From Bradyrhizobium canariense (GTDB taxonomy: Bacteria; Pseudomonadota; Alphaproteobacteria; Rhizobiales; Xanthobacteraceae): 64,000 bases of DNA. A model generated the notes under the pieces. It was not told the DNA's origin, did not search any database, and saw only the letters and a program-made list of their open reading frames with translations. The position numbers were made by a program, and so were the translations under genes. The stretch is taken from contig NZ_LT629750.1 of the NCBI RefSeq assembly GCF_900105125.1, positions 3,906,001 through 3,970,000 of the forward strand, given 5' to 3'. Below are positions 29,953 through 39,272 of the stretch, one piece after another (position 1 is the first letter of the stretch; the number at the start of each line of letters is the position of its first letter).

Positions 29953-30327
29953 TCACGCCAGATGGCGCACCAGCGCCAATCCCGCGAACAGGCCGGCGAT
30001 CGAAAACACCACCGAGCCCAGCACGTAGAACAAGGCAAGCCCGACCTCGCCGCGCTCATAGAGCACCGCAGTATCCAGCGAGAACGCCGAGAACGTCGTA
30101 TAGCCGCCGAGAATCCCGGTCATCAGGAACAGCCGCCAAGATTGCGCGGCATCTCCCTTGAAGGCGAGATAGCCCGCGATCAGACCCATGACGGTCGAGC
30201 CGGTAATGTTGATGATGAAGGTATGGTACGGAAAGGCCGCTCCAAGGAAGCGCGGGCAAACGATGTTGACGATGTAACGCAGCGTCGAGCCGAGACCGCC
30301 GCCGATAAAGACCAGAATAAAGTTCAT
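29953..30327 (-). CDS. crcB: Fluoride exporter CrcB/FluC
   Basis: 124 residues from the ATG at 30327 (GGGGAAAA upstream), the usual length; the longer frame has a soluble extension foreign to the family. Four hydrophobic helices are present. Diagnostic blocks are GGGLGSTLRYIVN, PYHTFIINITGSTVMGLIAGYL (with the conserved Asn) and MTGILGGYTTFSAFSLDT (the F-box Phe residues and TTFS). It forms dual-topology dimers that expel fluoride. I see no fluoride riboswitch upstream. Confidence 0.96.
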   Translation of the reverse strand: MNFILVFIGGGLGSTLRYIVNIVCPRFLGAAFPYHTFIINITGSTVMGLIAGYLAFKGDAAQSWRLFLMTGILGGYTTFSAFSLDTAVLYERGEVGLALFYVLGSVVFSIAGLFAGLALVRHLA

Positions 30328-30430
30328 TATTTTCCCCACGCGGCCGGATGAGACCGTCCGTTGCCCTGCAAAACCTTTGCCGCAAGCCCGCAATCGCCGC
30401 AAGGACGACGCAACGCCGCTCAAACGAAAG

Positions 30431-30453
30431 GCGGCAGCGTGATGCTGCCGCCC
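30431..30453 (-). terminator. Terminator of sodB
   Basis: Perfect 9-bp stem GGCGGCAGC/GCTGCCGCC with a 5-base loop, 31 bases after the sodB stop on the minus strand, followed by a T-rich TTTCGTTT. Confidence 0.82.
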
Positions 30454-30483
30454 TCAAATTTCTCTGTCCGAATCCCGCTGCTA

Positions 30484-31080
30484 TCAGGCTTTCGAGAACA
30501 GCTGGTCGACATATTCCCAGTTCACGAGATGATCGACAAACGCCTTGAGATAGTCGGGACGGCGATTGCGATAATCGATGTAATAGGAGTGTTCCCAGAC
30601 GTCGCAGCCGAGGATCGGGGTGGCGCCGTGAACCAGCGGGCTCTCGCCGTTCGCCGTCTTGGAAATCTCGAGCTTGCCGTTCTTGACCGACAACCAGCAC
30701 CAGCCGGAGCCGAACTGGCCGACACCGGCGGCGGCGAAATCGGTCTTGAACTTCTCAAGTCCGCCAAGGTCCTCGGTGATCTTCTTCTCGAGGCGGCCGG
30801 GCAGCTTGTTGCCGCCGCCATTAGGCTTCATCCAGTTCCAGAAATGCAGATGGTTATAATGCTGACCGGCATTGTTGAAGACCGCGGGATTCTTGCCGAA
30901 AGAGCCTTTCACAATCTCCTCGAGGGGCTTGCCCTCGAATTCGGTCCCCTTGATCGCATTATTGCCATTGGTCACATAGGCTTGGTGGTGCTTGTCGTGG
31001 TGGTATTCCAGCGTTTCCTTTGACATGTGGGGCGCCAGAGCGTCATGGGCGTAAGGCAGATTGGGAAGCGTGAAGGTCAT
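30484..31080 (-). CDS. sodB: Superoxide dismutase, Fe/Mn family
   Basis: 198 residues. Metal ligands are all recognisable: His27 in LEYHHDKHHQAYV, His in GQHYNHLHFWNWM, then Asp and His in CDVWEHSYYIDYRNRRPDYL. The order FNNAGQHYNHLHFW and GSGWCWLSVKNGKLEI fits iron-type enzymes of alphaproteobacteria, although cambialistic use of Mn cannot be excluded. It is cytoplasmic. A strong terminator follows, so it is transcribed alone. Confidence 0.97.
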   Translation of the reverse strand: MTFTLPNLPYAHDALAPHMSKETLEYHHDKHHQAYVTNGNNAIKGTEFEGKPLEEIVKGSFGKNPAVFNNAGQHYNHLHFWNWMKPNGGGNKLPGRLEKKITEDLGGLEKFKTDFAAAGVGQFGSGWCWLSVKNGKLEISKTANGESPLVHGATPILGCDVWEHSYYIDYRNRRPDYLKAFVDHLVNWEYVDQLFSKA

Positions 31081-31195
31081 GGGGTGATGTCCGCAATGAT
31101 GGGAGACGTGGCTTAACGGAAACCCTTATAGAAGGTTCCATCGTTGTTAAACACCGCAATTTGGACCGATCAAGGCAGGCGGCCGTGAGAGAAAA

Positions 31196-31738
31196 ATGAG
31201 CATCGAAATCGAGGTTTTGAACGGAGACGCGTCCTGGCCGCTGGCAAAACCGCTATTCGACGCGGTCTGGCCGCCGCATGTGGTCAAAAAGCTGCCCTGG
31301 GCCGACATCGCCTTTGCCCACGCCGAATTGCGGGTGCTGGTCCAGAATGAAGCCGAGGAGGTTCTGTGCCATGTTGGCCTCTATCGCCGCGACATCACAT
31401 GGAACGGACACAAGATCCGGGCCGCCGGCATTGGCGGCGTCCTGACCCGTGAGGATGCCAGGCGGCATGGATACGCCAGCATCGCCCTCAATGCGGCGGT
31501 TCAAACCCTCAAGGACGAAGGCTCGACGCCGTTCGCGCTGCTGTTTTGCGAACCGCACAACGCGCCGTTCTATATGGGACGGGGCTGGAAGCCGTTCGAC
31601 GGCGAGGTCTATGTCGAGCAACCCCAAGCCGATCAAACCCAAGGCCGGGTTCGGTTCGAGGCCATGGCGCCCTACGTCTACGATCTCAAGCGCGCCCCGC
31701 GGCAAGGCGTCCTCGACCTCTGCGGCCTGCCCTGGTGA
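31196..31738 (+). CDS. GNAT family N-acetyltransferase
   Basis: 180 residues with GAGAG just before the ATG. The GNAT fold shows as FAHAELRVLVQNEAEEVLCHVGLYRRDITW (central strands), IGGVLTREDARRHGYASIALNAAVQTLKDEG (acetyl-CoA loop and helix) and PFALLFCEPHNAPFYMGRGWKPF (the classic APFYxxxGW motif). The arrangement resembles aminoglycoside 2'-N-acetyltransferase and NodA-like members more than the ribosomal group. The substrate is unknown. It is divergent from sodB. Confidence 0.88.
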   Translation: MSIEIEVLNGDASWPLAKPLFDAVWPPHVVKKLPWADIAFAHAELRVLVQNEAEEVLCHVGLYRRDITWNGHKIRAAGIGGVLTREDARRHGYASIALNAAVQTLKDEGSTPFALLFCEPHNAPFYMGRGWKPFDGEVYVEQPQADQTQGRVRFEAMAPYVYDLKRAPRQGVLDLCGLPW

Positions 31739-31851
31739 TTGGCGGTCTTGTGAAGGCGCGGGAAGTGTTGGCTGCCATTCGCAAATCGTGGATATGGCAT
31801 TGCACAAATATGATTTGTTGCTAATGGAGGCCGGTTGGGTCGGGGGAATTC

Positions 31852-32355
31852 GTGGCTGTAAAATTCATGACTGTGCAATTTGTATCTTCTCGATTGATGC
31901 CCTCCAGATTGATGCCTTCCAGACTCCTGGGCTTCGTTGCGATCTTGATGGTGCTGCTTGGCGCACCTCAGGCGCGTGCTCAAGCCGGCGGCGAGGCAAG
32001 TGGAATCTGGCTGACACAGGCGGGCGACGCCAAGGTGCGCGTCAGCAAATGCGGTGGTAGCCTTTGCGGCGTGATCGTTTGGCTCCGCCAGCCGATCGAT
32101 CCGGCGACCGGCAGGCCTGCGGTCGACAACAAGAACCCCAATCCTGCACTGGCAAGTCGCCCGATGATCGGACTTCCGCTGTTCGGCAGCATGCAGCCGT
32201 CCGGCCCAAGCAGGTGGTCGGGCCAGATCTACAATGCCGATGACGGCAACAGCTATGTCAGCAATATTTCGCTGACGGGCCCGGACACGCTGCGCGTCGA
32301 AGGCTGCGTCGGTGCGCTTTGCGGCAGCGAGACCTGGAGCCGATCGGGGCGCTAG
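31852..32355 (+). CDS. Exported DUF2147 protein
   Basis: 167 residues from a GTG with a strong GGGGGAA upstream. A long N-terminal region carries three near-copies of a 15-base unit (31888-31932; residues RLMPS-RLMPS-RLLGF), then a signal helix (FVAILMVLLGAPQARAQ). The DUF2147 domain follows (ASGIWLTQAGDAKVRVSKCGGSLCGVIVWL, DGNSYVSNISLTGPDTLRVEGCVGALCGSETWSR), with four paired cysteines likely to form disulfides. It is a periplasmic lipocalin-like beta-barrel of unknown ligand. Its TAG stop is formed at the left junction of the IS630 element. Confidence 0.9.
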   Translation: MAVKFMTVQFVSSRLMPSRLMPSRLLGFVAILMVLLGAPQARAQAGGEASGIWLTQAGDAKVRVSKCGGSLCGVIVWLRQPIDPATGRPAVDNKNPNPALASRPMIGLPLFGSMQPSGPSRWSGQIYNADDGNSYVSNISLTGPDTLRVEGCVGALCGSETWSRSGR

Positions 32356-32375
32356 TGTCCTGAACCAAAAGTTCG
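32355..32375. repeat. Terminal inverted repeat of IS630, left
   Basis: Begins GTGTCCTGAACC and ends AAGTTCG; differs from the right copy at 2 of 21 positions. Confidence 0.9.
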
Positions 32376-32382
32376 TGGCATT

Positions 32383-33465
32383 TTAGACCTTAGCCGGCGA
32401 ATTGTAAGCGCAGAAGCGTTCGATCGAGCTGAGAATGTCGTCGGCTGATTTGGTCCATCGGAACGGCCTCGGGTCGGCATTGTGATGTTCGATGAATGAC
32501 GTGATCTCGGCACGTAGCGCCGCCACGCTGCGATAGATGCCGCGCCTGATCTTGCGCTCGGTGATGAGTGCGAAGAAGCGTTCGAGCTGATTGAGCCAGG
32601 ATGAACTGGTCGGCGTCAGGTGAACGTGCCAGCGCGGCCTCTTGGCCAACCAGTTGCGGATCAGCGGCGTTTTGTGGGTTGCGTAATTGTCCATGACGAG
32701 ATGAACGTCCAGATCGTCTGGAACAGCGGCTTCGATCTCATCGAGAAACTTGCGGAACTCCTTGGCGCGATGGCGTCCATAGCACTTGCCGATGATCCGG
32801 CCGGTTGCGATGTCGAGGGCGGCAAACAGGGATGTGGTGCCATGGCGCTTGTAGTCGTGACTATGGCGCGCCGGCTGGCCGGGTCGCATGGGCAGCATGG
32901 GCTGGCTACGATCCAGGGCCTGGATCTGCGACTTCTCATCGACGCACAGCACGATGGCGCGCTCGGGCGGGGCCACGTAGAGGCCGACGACATCGCGAAC
33001 CTTGGCGACGAAATCAGGGTCGGTTGAGAGTTTGAAAGTCTCCAGCCGGTGCGGTTGCAGGCCGAAGGCGCGCCATATCCGCTGTACCGTGGAGACTGAC
33101 AGCCCACAGGCCCGAGCCATGCCGCGCGAACTCCAATGGGTGGCGTCGGCGGGCTTGGTCTCAAGAGTGCGGACGATCACCGCCTCGATCCGGGTATCCT
33201 CGATGGTGCGCGGCGTCCCCGATCGCGGCTCGTCCCAAAGACCTTCAAGCCGATGCTCGGCGAAGCGCCGCCGCCACTTGCCAACCGTGTCGGGATCAAC
33301 ACCCAGGCGGGCCGCCACAACCTTACTCTGCTCGCCGTCGGCACAGGCCAAGACGATCCGGGCTCGTAGCGCCAAGGCCTGCGCCGTGCTTCGGCGTGAG
33401 GCCAGCGACGTCAACTCAGCGCGTTCCACCTCATCCAACTCCAGCGGAGCAAAGCGTCGACCCAT
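32383..33465 (-). CDS. IS630-family transposase
   Basis: 360 residues from the ATG at 33465 (GGGGAGGA six bases upstream). The N-terminal helix-turn-helix region ([37 protein letters not shown]) and a second one ([22 protein letters not shown]) bind the ends. The catalytic DDE triad is in [19 protein letters not shown] and [11 protein letters not shown]. It cuts and pastes or copies the element into TA targets. The reading frame is uninterrupted. Confidence 0.96.
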   Translation of the reverse strand: MGRRFAPLELDEVERAELTSLASRRSTAQALALRARIVLACADGEQSKVVAARLGVDPDTVGKWRRRFAEHRLEGLWDEPRSGTPRTIEDTRIEAVIVRTLETKPADATHWSSRGMARACGLSVSTVQRIWRAFGLQPHRLETFKLSTDPDFVAKVRDVVGLYVAPPERAIVLCVDEKSQIQALDRSQPMLPMRPGQPARHSHDYKRHGTTSLFAALDIATGRIIGKCYGRHRAKEFRKFLDEIEAAVPDDLDVHLVMDNYATHKTPLIRNWLAKRPRWHVHLTPTSSSWLNQLERFFALITERKIRRGIYRSVAALRAEITSFIEHHNADPRPFRWTKSADDILSSIERFCAYNSPAKV

Positions 33466-33523
33466 CGCCAATCCTCCCCAAAATCTGGAGAGTCCGCTAT
33501 CATCGAGTCGATTTAGAGTCCGC

Positions 33524-33544
33524 CGAACTTCTGATTCAGGACAC
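33524..33544. repeat. Terminal inverted repeat of IS630, right
   Basis: Inverted copy of the left end, starting CGAACTTCTGATT and ending CAGGACAC; TA follows at 33545. Confidence 0.9.
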
Positions 33545-34698
33545 TAGGTAGCCATTGCCTTCAGGGCGGTTGCCGCCGAGGCGTAGCCGCCGCGCGCGCC
33601 GTCAATAAAATGAACGTGATCGCTGCGCAGCGCGGAAGGCGTAAAGCAGGTCATCATCGCGGCGTCCTGCGGGTGCAGGCCATATCGCGCAACGCCTGAT
33701 GAAGCCGCCGCGGAGAGGCGTTGCGTCAGCGCGCGCTCCAGTTCCGGCGTGCAGTCGAGCACCATACGCAAGCCATCGTCATATTTGCGGAAGTCCGAAT
33801 TCTCCACCACTTGCTGCACATAGGTTTTCGGCACGAAACCGCCGACACTGATGCCGAAGCGCATGATGAAATAGGCAAACAGTGTGTGGACGAGCACGTG
33901 GGCGCGCCGCGCCAACAGCGATCCGCCACGCGCGGCGCGGGCCTCGAAATCGATGCCGGCCGGCGGCCAGCGCAACGGCGGCCCGCCTGGCGGCACCGGA
34001 CGCCCGGCATCCGGGCTGCGCTCGACCAGCGCAATAACATCTTCGATCAGCCTGCGAAACGCGAGCGGATCGGCGCCGCGCGCAGGCACCACCAGCACCG
34101 ACAGGATAAGACCTTGCGCTGAGGGGATTTCCTCGAAGCGGCAGGAAAGCCCGCTGAGGTCAGGCTGCGTGCCGGACGGCGCGGGCGATATGGCGAACTC
34201 GCCGCGCTTCATGGCAGCTTCCGCCCAGCCGAGACCACCGCCTGTAAACATCGCGTAGGACAGATTGGGCGACGGGCCGAACCGGGCGACGCGGACGTCG
34301 AGCCCCTGCGCGCGCACCGCCGCGATCGGCACCAGCGCCACCCGCATCACGAGGTTGAGGTCTTCCTTGACCCAGGTCGCGGTCAGCGCCAGCGCCTCGC
34401 GGGCACGATCGAGATCGTCATGCGACACCGCAAAGCTCGCGCCGTCGCCGCCGAACACGAAGGGAAATTCGCGTCCCTCGAGCGCATTGGTGACCGCCGC
34501 GATCACCGCGGCGCCGGCCATGTTGACCGCCTTGTAGCGCGCCTCCGCAATCGCCTTGGTGGATTCCACGATGTCGGCGACGCCGATGCTCCAATCGTCA
34601 GGCAATGGCGAATACAGCGCCGGGTCCATCAGCCTGCCAAAGCCGCGAAACACCGGAATGCCGCCGTAGAACGTGCCGCTGCCATCGGGCATGGTCAT
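33544..34698 (-). CDS. DUF3095 family protein
   Basis: 384 residues from the ATG at 34698 (an ATG at 34692 is also possible; neither has a strong ribosome-binding site). No signal peptide or membrane helix. The first half recalls a nucleotide-cyclase-like fold: DWSIGVADIVESTKAIAEARYKAVNMAGAAVIAAVTNAL and FPFVFGGDGASFAV, which place an Asp and a GGDG where class III cyclases have their metal ligands. Activity has not been shown for this family as far as I know. The stop codon TAG lies on the IS630 junction and was the gene's own stop before the insertion. Confidence 0.85.
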   Translation of the reverse strand: MTMPDGSGTFYGGIPVFRGFGRLMDPALYSPLPDDWSIGVADIVESTKAIAEARYKAVNMAGAAVIAAVTNALEGREFPFVFGGDGASFAVSHDDLDRAREALALTATWVKEDLNLVMRVALVPIAAVRAQGLDVRVARFGPSPNLSYAMFTGGGLGWAEAAMKRGEFAISPAPSGTQPDLSGLSCRFEEIPSAQGLILSVLVVPARGADPLAFRRLIEDVIALVERSPDAGRPVPPGGPPLRWPPAGIDFEARAARGGSLLARRAHVLVHTLFAYFIMRFGISVGGFVPKTYVQQVVENSDFRKYDDGLRMVLDCTPELERALTQRLSAAASSGVARYGLHPQDAAMMTCFTPSALRSDHVHFIDGARGGYASAATALKAMAT

Positions 34699-34776
34699 GA
34701 TGATACCGGGTTGCCCAGCTCTCAAAGCTCTCTAGCAGATACGGCCAGTCCTGTATCCGGGTTCGCTCTGGCACAG

Positions 34777-36654
34777 CTAGAGTTTGAGCCCGCGCAGCAC
34801 CAGCTGATTAAGCCGGCTGGCGAACGCGGCCGGATCCTCCGGCAGTTCGCCGTCGAGAATTTGCGCCTGCTCCAACAGCAGGAATGACAAATCCCTGGCG
34901 TCGCCGCTCGCACCGGCAATCGCCGCAACCAGCGGATGGCGCATGTTGATCTCGAGAATCGGCTTGGTGCCGACACCGCGATTCTGCTGCGCCAGCAAAC
35001 GCTCGAGCGCGCGGTCGCGCCCGTCGCCGCCGGCGACCAGGCACGACGCACTGGATGTCAGGCGCTGCGAGGCCCGCACGTCGGACACCCGTTCGCCAAG
35101 GGTGTCCTTGATCACCGCGATGGTCGCAGCTTCGTCCGCGCCGGGGTTCTCCTTGTCTTTATCCTCTTGGGACTTCTCGTCCAGCAGCGGAATCAGTCCG
35201 AAGTCGACATCCCCCTGGCTCAGCGATTTCAGCGGCTTGCCGCCGAAATCAAGCGGCGCCGAGGTCCAGAACGCGTCAACCGGATCGGTCAGCAGCAACA
35301 CCTCGATGCCGCGCGCCGTGGCCGATTCAAGCTTCGGGTTCGACTTCAAGCGATCGACGCTCTCGCCGGTGAGATAATAGATTTCGGTCTGGTTGGTTTT
35401 GAGGTCTTCGACGTATTGCTTCAAGGAGCGCTTCTCGCCCGACGTCGTGGTGAAACGCGACAGCGCCAGCAGTTTCTCGCGCCGCTCGTAGTCTTCCCAC
35501 AATCCTTCCTTGATAACCGAGCCGAACGCATCCCAGATCTTGGTAAAAACTTCAGGCTCCTTCTCGCTCAGGCTTTCGAGTTCGCCGATCACGCGGCCGG
35601 TCACCGCCTTGCGGATTTGCGCAAGCTGCGGATTGTTCTGCAGCATCTCGCGGGAGATGTTGAGCGGCAGATCCTCGCTGTCGATCACGCCGCGGATGAA
35701 CCGGAGATAAGCGGGCAGCAGGTCCGCATCGTCGGCAATGAACACGCGGCGAACGTAGAGTTTTACCTTGCCCTTGCGCGACGGTTCGAACAGATCGAAC
35801 GGTTTGGTCGACGGCGCGAACAGCAGCACCGCATAGGACTGGCGCCCTTCGGCGCGATAATGCAGCGTCATCGCGGGGTCATCGAAGGCGCCGGCGATCG
35901 CGCGATAGGCCTGCTTGTAATCTTCCGGCGTCAGTTCCGATTTCGAGCGCTGCCACAGCGCGCTTGCGGAGTTGATCTGGCGCGGTTCGCCCTCCTCCGG
36001 CACCAGTTCAATCGGAAACTGGATATTGTCGGAATAGGCGCTGACGATGCGCTCGATCTCATAGGTCTCCAGATATTTTTTGGCGTCTTCCTTCAAATGC
36101 AGAACGATTTCGGTGCCCCGCGTGATGCGCTTTTCGTCCTCCTCGCTTCCCGGCGCGATTTCAAATCCGCTGCCGCCCGACGACGACCAGACCCAGACCT
36201 GGTCGGTTCCCGCGCGGCGGCTGGTGACGACGATGCGATCGGCGACCATGAACGCCGCATAGAAGCCGACCCCGAATTGGCCGATCAGCCCCGCGCCGTC
36301 CTTGGCCTCTGTGAGACGGGACAAAAAGGACTTGGTGCCGGAATGCGCGATCGTGCCCAGATTGTCGATCAGCTCCTGACGGTCCATCCCGATGCCGCTA
36401 TCGATCACGGAAAGCGCGCCGGCTTTCTTGTCGGGCACGATGCGGATTTTCGGCGGCGTCCCGTCGGCCATCAGGTCGGGCGCGGCGATCGCTTCGTAGC
36501 GCAGCTTGTCGCAGGCGTCCGACGCGTTCGAAATCAGCTCACGGAGAAAGATGTCGGTTTCCGAATAGACCGAATGCACCATCAGGTGCAGGAGTTCGGC
36601 GACCTCGGCCTGGAACGGCTGGGATTGGGCTGACGTGGCGGTATCGGCGGTCAT
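34777..36654 (-). CDS. htpG: Hsp90 chaperone HtpG
   Basis: 625 residues from the ATG at 36654, the family's usual N-terminus ([31 protein letters not shown]). The GHKL ATPase domain has [48 protein letters not shown] and [15 protein letters not shown]. The middle domain contains [23 protein letters not shown], and the C-terminal dimerisation domain is present. It is an ATP-dependent cytoplasmic chaperone. Cysteine and charged-linker content is ordinary for the bacterial form. Confidence 0.97.
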   Translation of the reverse strand: MTADTATSAQSQPFQAEVAELLHLMVHSVYSETDIFLRELISNASDACDKLRYEAIAAPDLMADGTPPKIRIVPDKKAGALSVIDSGIGMDRQELIDNLGTIAHSGTKSFLSRLTEAKDGAGLIGQFGVGFYAAFMVADRIVVTSRRAGTDQVWVWSSSGGSGFEIAPGSEEDEKRITRGTEIVLHLKEDAKKYLETYEIERIVSAYSDNIQFPIELVPEEGEPRQINSASALWQRSKSELTPEDYKQAYRAIAGAFDDPAMTLHYRAEGRQSYAVLLFAPSTKPFDLFEPSRKGKVKLYVRRVFIADDADLLPAYLRFIRGVIDSEDLPLNISREMLQNNPQLAQIRKAVTGRVIGELESLSEKEPEVFTKIWDAFGSVIKEGLWEDYERREKLLALSRFTTTSGEKRSLKQYVEDLKTNQTEIYYLTGESVDRLKSNPKLESATARGIEVLLLTDPVDAFWTSAPLDFGGKPLKSLSQGDVDFGLIPLLDEKSQEDKDKENPGADEAATIAVIKDTLGERVSDVRASQRLTSSASCLVAGGDGRDRALERLLAQQNRGVGTKPILEINMRHPLVAAIAGASGDARDLSFLLLEQAQILDGELPEDPAAFASRLNQLVLRGLKL

Positions 36655-36895
36655 TATCTGGCTCGCTGGATGTCGGGGGGGTGCGAATGAATCTGGAAAA
36701 ACCGATATAGCGACGCTATTTCGGCTGGCAAGTTTTGTAGCCAAACGCCGTTTCAAAATCCTGCGTCAGTTGCCACCCTCCCCGACTATCAATAATAGAT
36801 AAGAAAACACATCGAGAATGCACGATCGGCTGCCGATCGCTCATTCCGCGACAAGAAAAATGCAAGAAGAAAAATTGAAGGGTAAGGTTACGCCT

Positions 36896-39115
36896 ATGGA
36901 AGCTCGCCTCAGCACCGCATCGCATTCGGCTCGGCAATGGTCGCCTTCGTCCGACGCCAGCGACATCGTCAAAAGCATTCATGCCATACTGCACCCACGC
37001 AACATCGTGCTGGTGGGCGCGACCGACAAGCCCGGTAATTACGCCGAGCGTATCTGGAACAATTTGATCAAATACAAGTTCGAAGGCGGGCTGTATCCGG
37101 TCAATTCCAAGCGCGAAACCATCTGGGGCGTGCCCTGCTACAAGGATTTCGCCAGCCTGCCGGACAAGCCCGACCACGTGCTGGTGCTGGTGCCGGCGCG
37201 CTTTGCGGTTCAGGTGCTCCGGGACGCCGCGGCAGCCGGCGCCCGCTCGGCGACCATCGTCACCTCGGGCTTCAGCGAATTGCAGGATGCGGAAAGCCAG
37301 CGGCTCGCCGTCGAGCTGCAGCAGGCCATCAAGGAGACCGGGCTCGCGGTAACCGGTCCGAACTGCCTCGGCAATCTGAGCGCCGGCGAAAAGATGTTCA
37401 CCAATATCGACGACCGTATCGTCACGATGGAACAGGGCCCGGTCGCGATTGCCGGCCAGTCTGGCGCGATCGTGATGGCGATCCGTCAGGCGCTCGAGGA
37501 TCGCGGCGTCGGCGTCGGCTACATGGTCACGACCGGAAACGAGGCCGGCCTCGAAACCCCCGATTTGATGGCCTATTTCGCGGCCGATCCGTCGATCCGC
37601 GTGATCGTGGTGTACCTGGAAGGCGTGCGCAACACCAAGGTGTTCCGGCAGGCCTGCAAGGCCGCGCGCGCCGCCGGCAAGCCGGTGATCGCGCTCAAGC
37701 TCGGCGCGTCCGAGGGCGGCCGCGCCGCCGCCATGGCGCACACCGGCGCGCTCGCCGGCTCGATCGAGACGTTTGACGCGATCTCGACCCGCGAAGGCGT
37801 GATCCGCGTCCGCGGCCTCGATGAATTGATCGAAACCACCGAATGTTTCGTCCATGCCGATCCGCCTAAGAACAATCGGCTGGCCGCCGTGTCGCTGTCG
37901 GGCGGCAAACGCGGTCTTTTGATCGACGCGTTCTACTCGGCCGGATTGAATTTCGCGCCGCTCAGCCCCAGCGCGACCGACAAGCTCGCGAAAATGCTCG
38001 GCCCGGGCAGCATCGTGGGCAACCCGCTCGATGCAGGATTCGCCGCGGTGGTTGATCCCTCGGTCTATATGCAGTCGATCCAGATCATGATCGACGACCC
38101 CGACACCGACATCGTCATCATCGACGCTGAACTGCCGAAAGCCCCGCACGAATTGCGCGAGCGGAATTTGCGGATCGTCAACGAGAAGGCCGCCAAAGCG
38201 AACAAGCCCGTCATCTATATCAGCACGATGTCGATCGGCTTCACCGAATTCACCAAGGAGTTGCGCAAGTCGCTGCCGCATATCGCGGTTATGCAGGGCC
38301 TTGATCGCGCGGTGGGTGCGATCAAATCGCTGATCGACTATGCCTCGCTGCGCAAGGAAGTGCCGGACGCAGTATCAAGCTCCAGCGCGTCCGCGCGCGC
38401 GACATTGGAGCGAACGCTCAAAGATGCAAACGGTGCCGCACTCGACGAGGTCGCCTCCAAAAAGCTGCTCAAGGCCTACGGCATTCCAGTCTCGAAAGAA
38501 GAGATCGCGCAGACCTCAGCGGAGGCCGTCAAGATCGCCAAGAAGATCGGCTTTCCCGTCGTCGCCAAGGTGGTCAGTGCGGATATCCTGCACAAATCCG
38601 ACATCGGCGGCGTGGTGCTGAACATCAACAGCGCGGCCGAAGTCAAAAAGGCGTTCAATGACATCACCGCGCGGGTGAAGAAACTCAAGAACAAGCCGAA
38701 GCTCGAGGGCATCCTGATCGCGCAACAGGTCAAGGCCGATCTTGAGCTCGTGGTCGGCGCGTCGCTCGACGCCGAGATGGGACCGGTGGTGCTGTTCGGC
38801 ACCGGCGGGGTCGACATCGAACTGATGAAGGATGTCGCGCTGGCCGGGGCTCCGCTCGATGCCGCCGAGGCCAAACAATTGATCAGCCGCACCAAGGCCG
38901 GCGTGAAATTGAAAGGCTATCGCGGCAAGCCGGCTTTGCACGAAGCTTCCGCCGTCAAGGCGCTGGTCGGCCTGTCCAATCTGATGGCGGATGCCGGCAA
39001 CCGCATCGCCTCGATCGACGTCAATCCGTTTTTGATCAATACCAGGACCGGCGTCGCGGTCGACGGCCTGATCGTGCTTAATAATGCCGCGGCCAAAACT
39101 GCCGCGGGGCACTGA
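36896..39115 (+). CDS. ADP-forming acyl-CoA ligase (acetate-CoA ligase family)
   Basis: 739 residues from the ATG at 36896 (MEARLSTASHSARQW). Order of domains: CoA-binding Rossmann fold (about 20-150; NIVLVGATDKPGNYAERIWNNL, GLYPVNSKRETIWGVPCY), two succinyl-CoA-ligase-like flavodoxin domains (about 155-470; AIAGQSGAIVMAIRQAL and the probable phosphohistidine in AAMAHTGALAGS), and an ATP-grasp domain (about 500-730; KKLLKAYGIPVSKEEIAQT, FPVVAKVVSADILHKSDIGGVVLN, IDVNPFL). It activates a carboxylic acid to its CoA thioester with ADP formation. The ABC transporter that follows suggests the imported substrate is a carboxylate, perhaps aromatic or branched. Confidence 0.93.
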   Translation: MEARLSTASHSARQWSPSSDASDIVKSIHAILHPRNIVLVGATDKPGNYAERIWNNLIKYKFEGGLYPVNSKRETIWGVPCYKDFASLPDKPDHVLVLVPARFAVQVLRDAAAAGARSATIVTSGFSELQDAESQRLAVELQQAIKETGLAVTGPNCLGNLSAGEKMFTNIDDRIVTMEQGPVAIAGQSGAIVMAIRQALEDRGVGVGYMVTTGNEAGLETPDLMAYFAADPSIRVIVVYLEGVRNTKVFRQACKAARAAGKPVIALKLGASEGGRAAAMAHTGALAGSIETFDAISTREGVIRVRGLDELIETTECFVHADPPKNNRLAAVSLSGGKRGLLIDAFYSAGLNFAPLSPSATDKLAKMLGPGSIVGNPLDAGFAAVVDPSVYMQSIQIMIDDPDTDIVIIDAELPKAPHELRERNLRIVNEKAAKANKPVIYISTMSIGFTEFTKELRKSLPHIAVMQGLDRAVGAIKSLIDYASLRKEVPDAVSSSSASARATLERTLKDANGAALDEVASKKLLKAYGIPVSKEEIAQTSAEAVKIAKKIGFPVVAKVVSADILHKSDIGGVVLNINSAAEVKKAFNDITARVKKLKNKPKLEGILIAQQVKADLELVVGASLDAEMGPVVLFGTGGVDIELMKDVALAGAPLDAAEAKQLISRTKAGVKLKGYRGKPALHEASAVKALVGLSNLMADAGNRIASIDVNPFLINTRTGVAVDGLIVLNNAAAKTAAGH

Positions 39116-39137
39116 CGCCGGCAAGTTGAACTACCGA

Positions 39138-39172
39138 CTAAGCCGAATGTCGCAGGGTTTTTGCCGGCTTAG
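39138..39172 (+). terminator. Inverted repeat between ligase and ABC genes
   Basis: CTAAGCCG pairs with CGGCTTAG across a 19-base loop that contains a T run. It lies 22 bases after the ligase stop and may be a weak terminator or processing site. Confidence 0.35.
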
Positions 39173-39272
39173 TGTTGGCAAAACAAATCCGGACGGGTTA
39201 CGCTCCCAGCCAATCAAGGCATCGAAGAATGCCGCCGATTAAAGACACATCACCATTGTCTGGGAGGACAGC

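Larger units (their letters stand above)
32355..33544 (-). mobile_element. IS630-family insertion sequence, complete
   Basis: The 1190-bp element has 21-bp terminal inverted repeats matching at 19 positions (32355-32375 and 33524-33544). It is flanked by TA on each side (32353-32354 and 33545-33546) as part of CTAG, the preferred IS630 target. It encodes one intact transposase on the minus strand. Closely matching ends and the open reading frame suggest a recent, possibly active, insertion. Confidence 0.93.

Noticed and set aside
30328..30430. Possible fluoride riboswitch upstream of crcB
   Set aside because: The only strong structure is the sodB terminator; the conserved crcB-motif sequence is not visible.
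34936..36633. 565-codon open frame antisense to htpG
   Set aside because: A shadow of htpG; composition is low-complexity and no ribosome-binding site or family motif is seen.
36716..38281. 521-codon open frame antisense to the acyl-CoA ligase
   Set aside because: It overlaps a well-supported gene over most of its length and has no recognisable domain.
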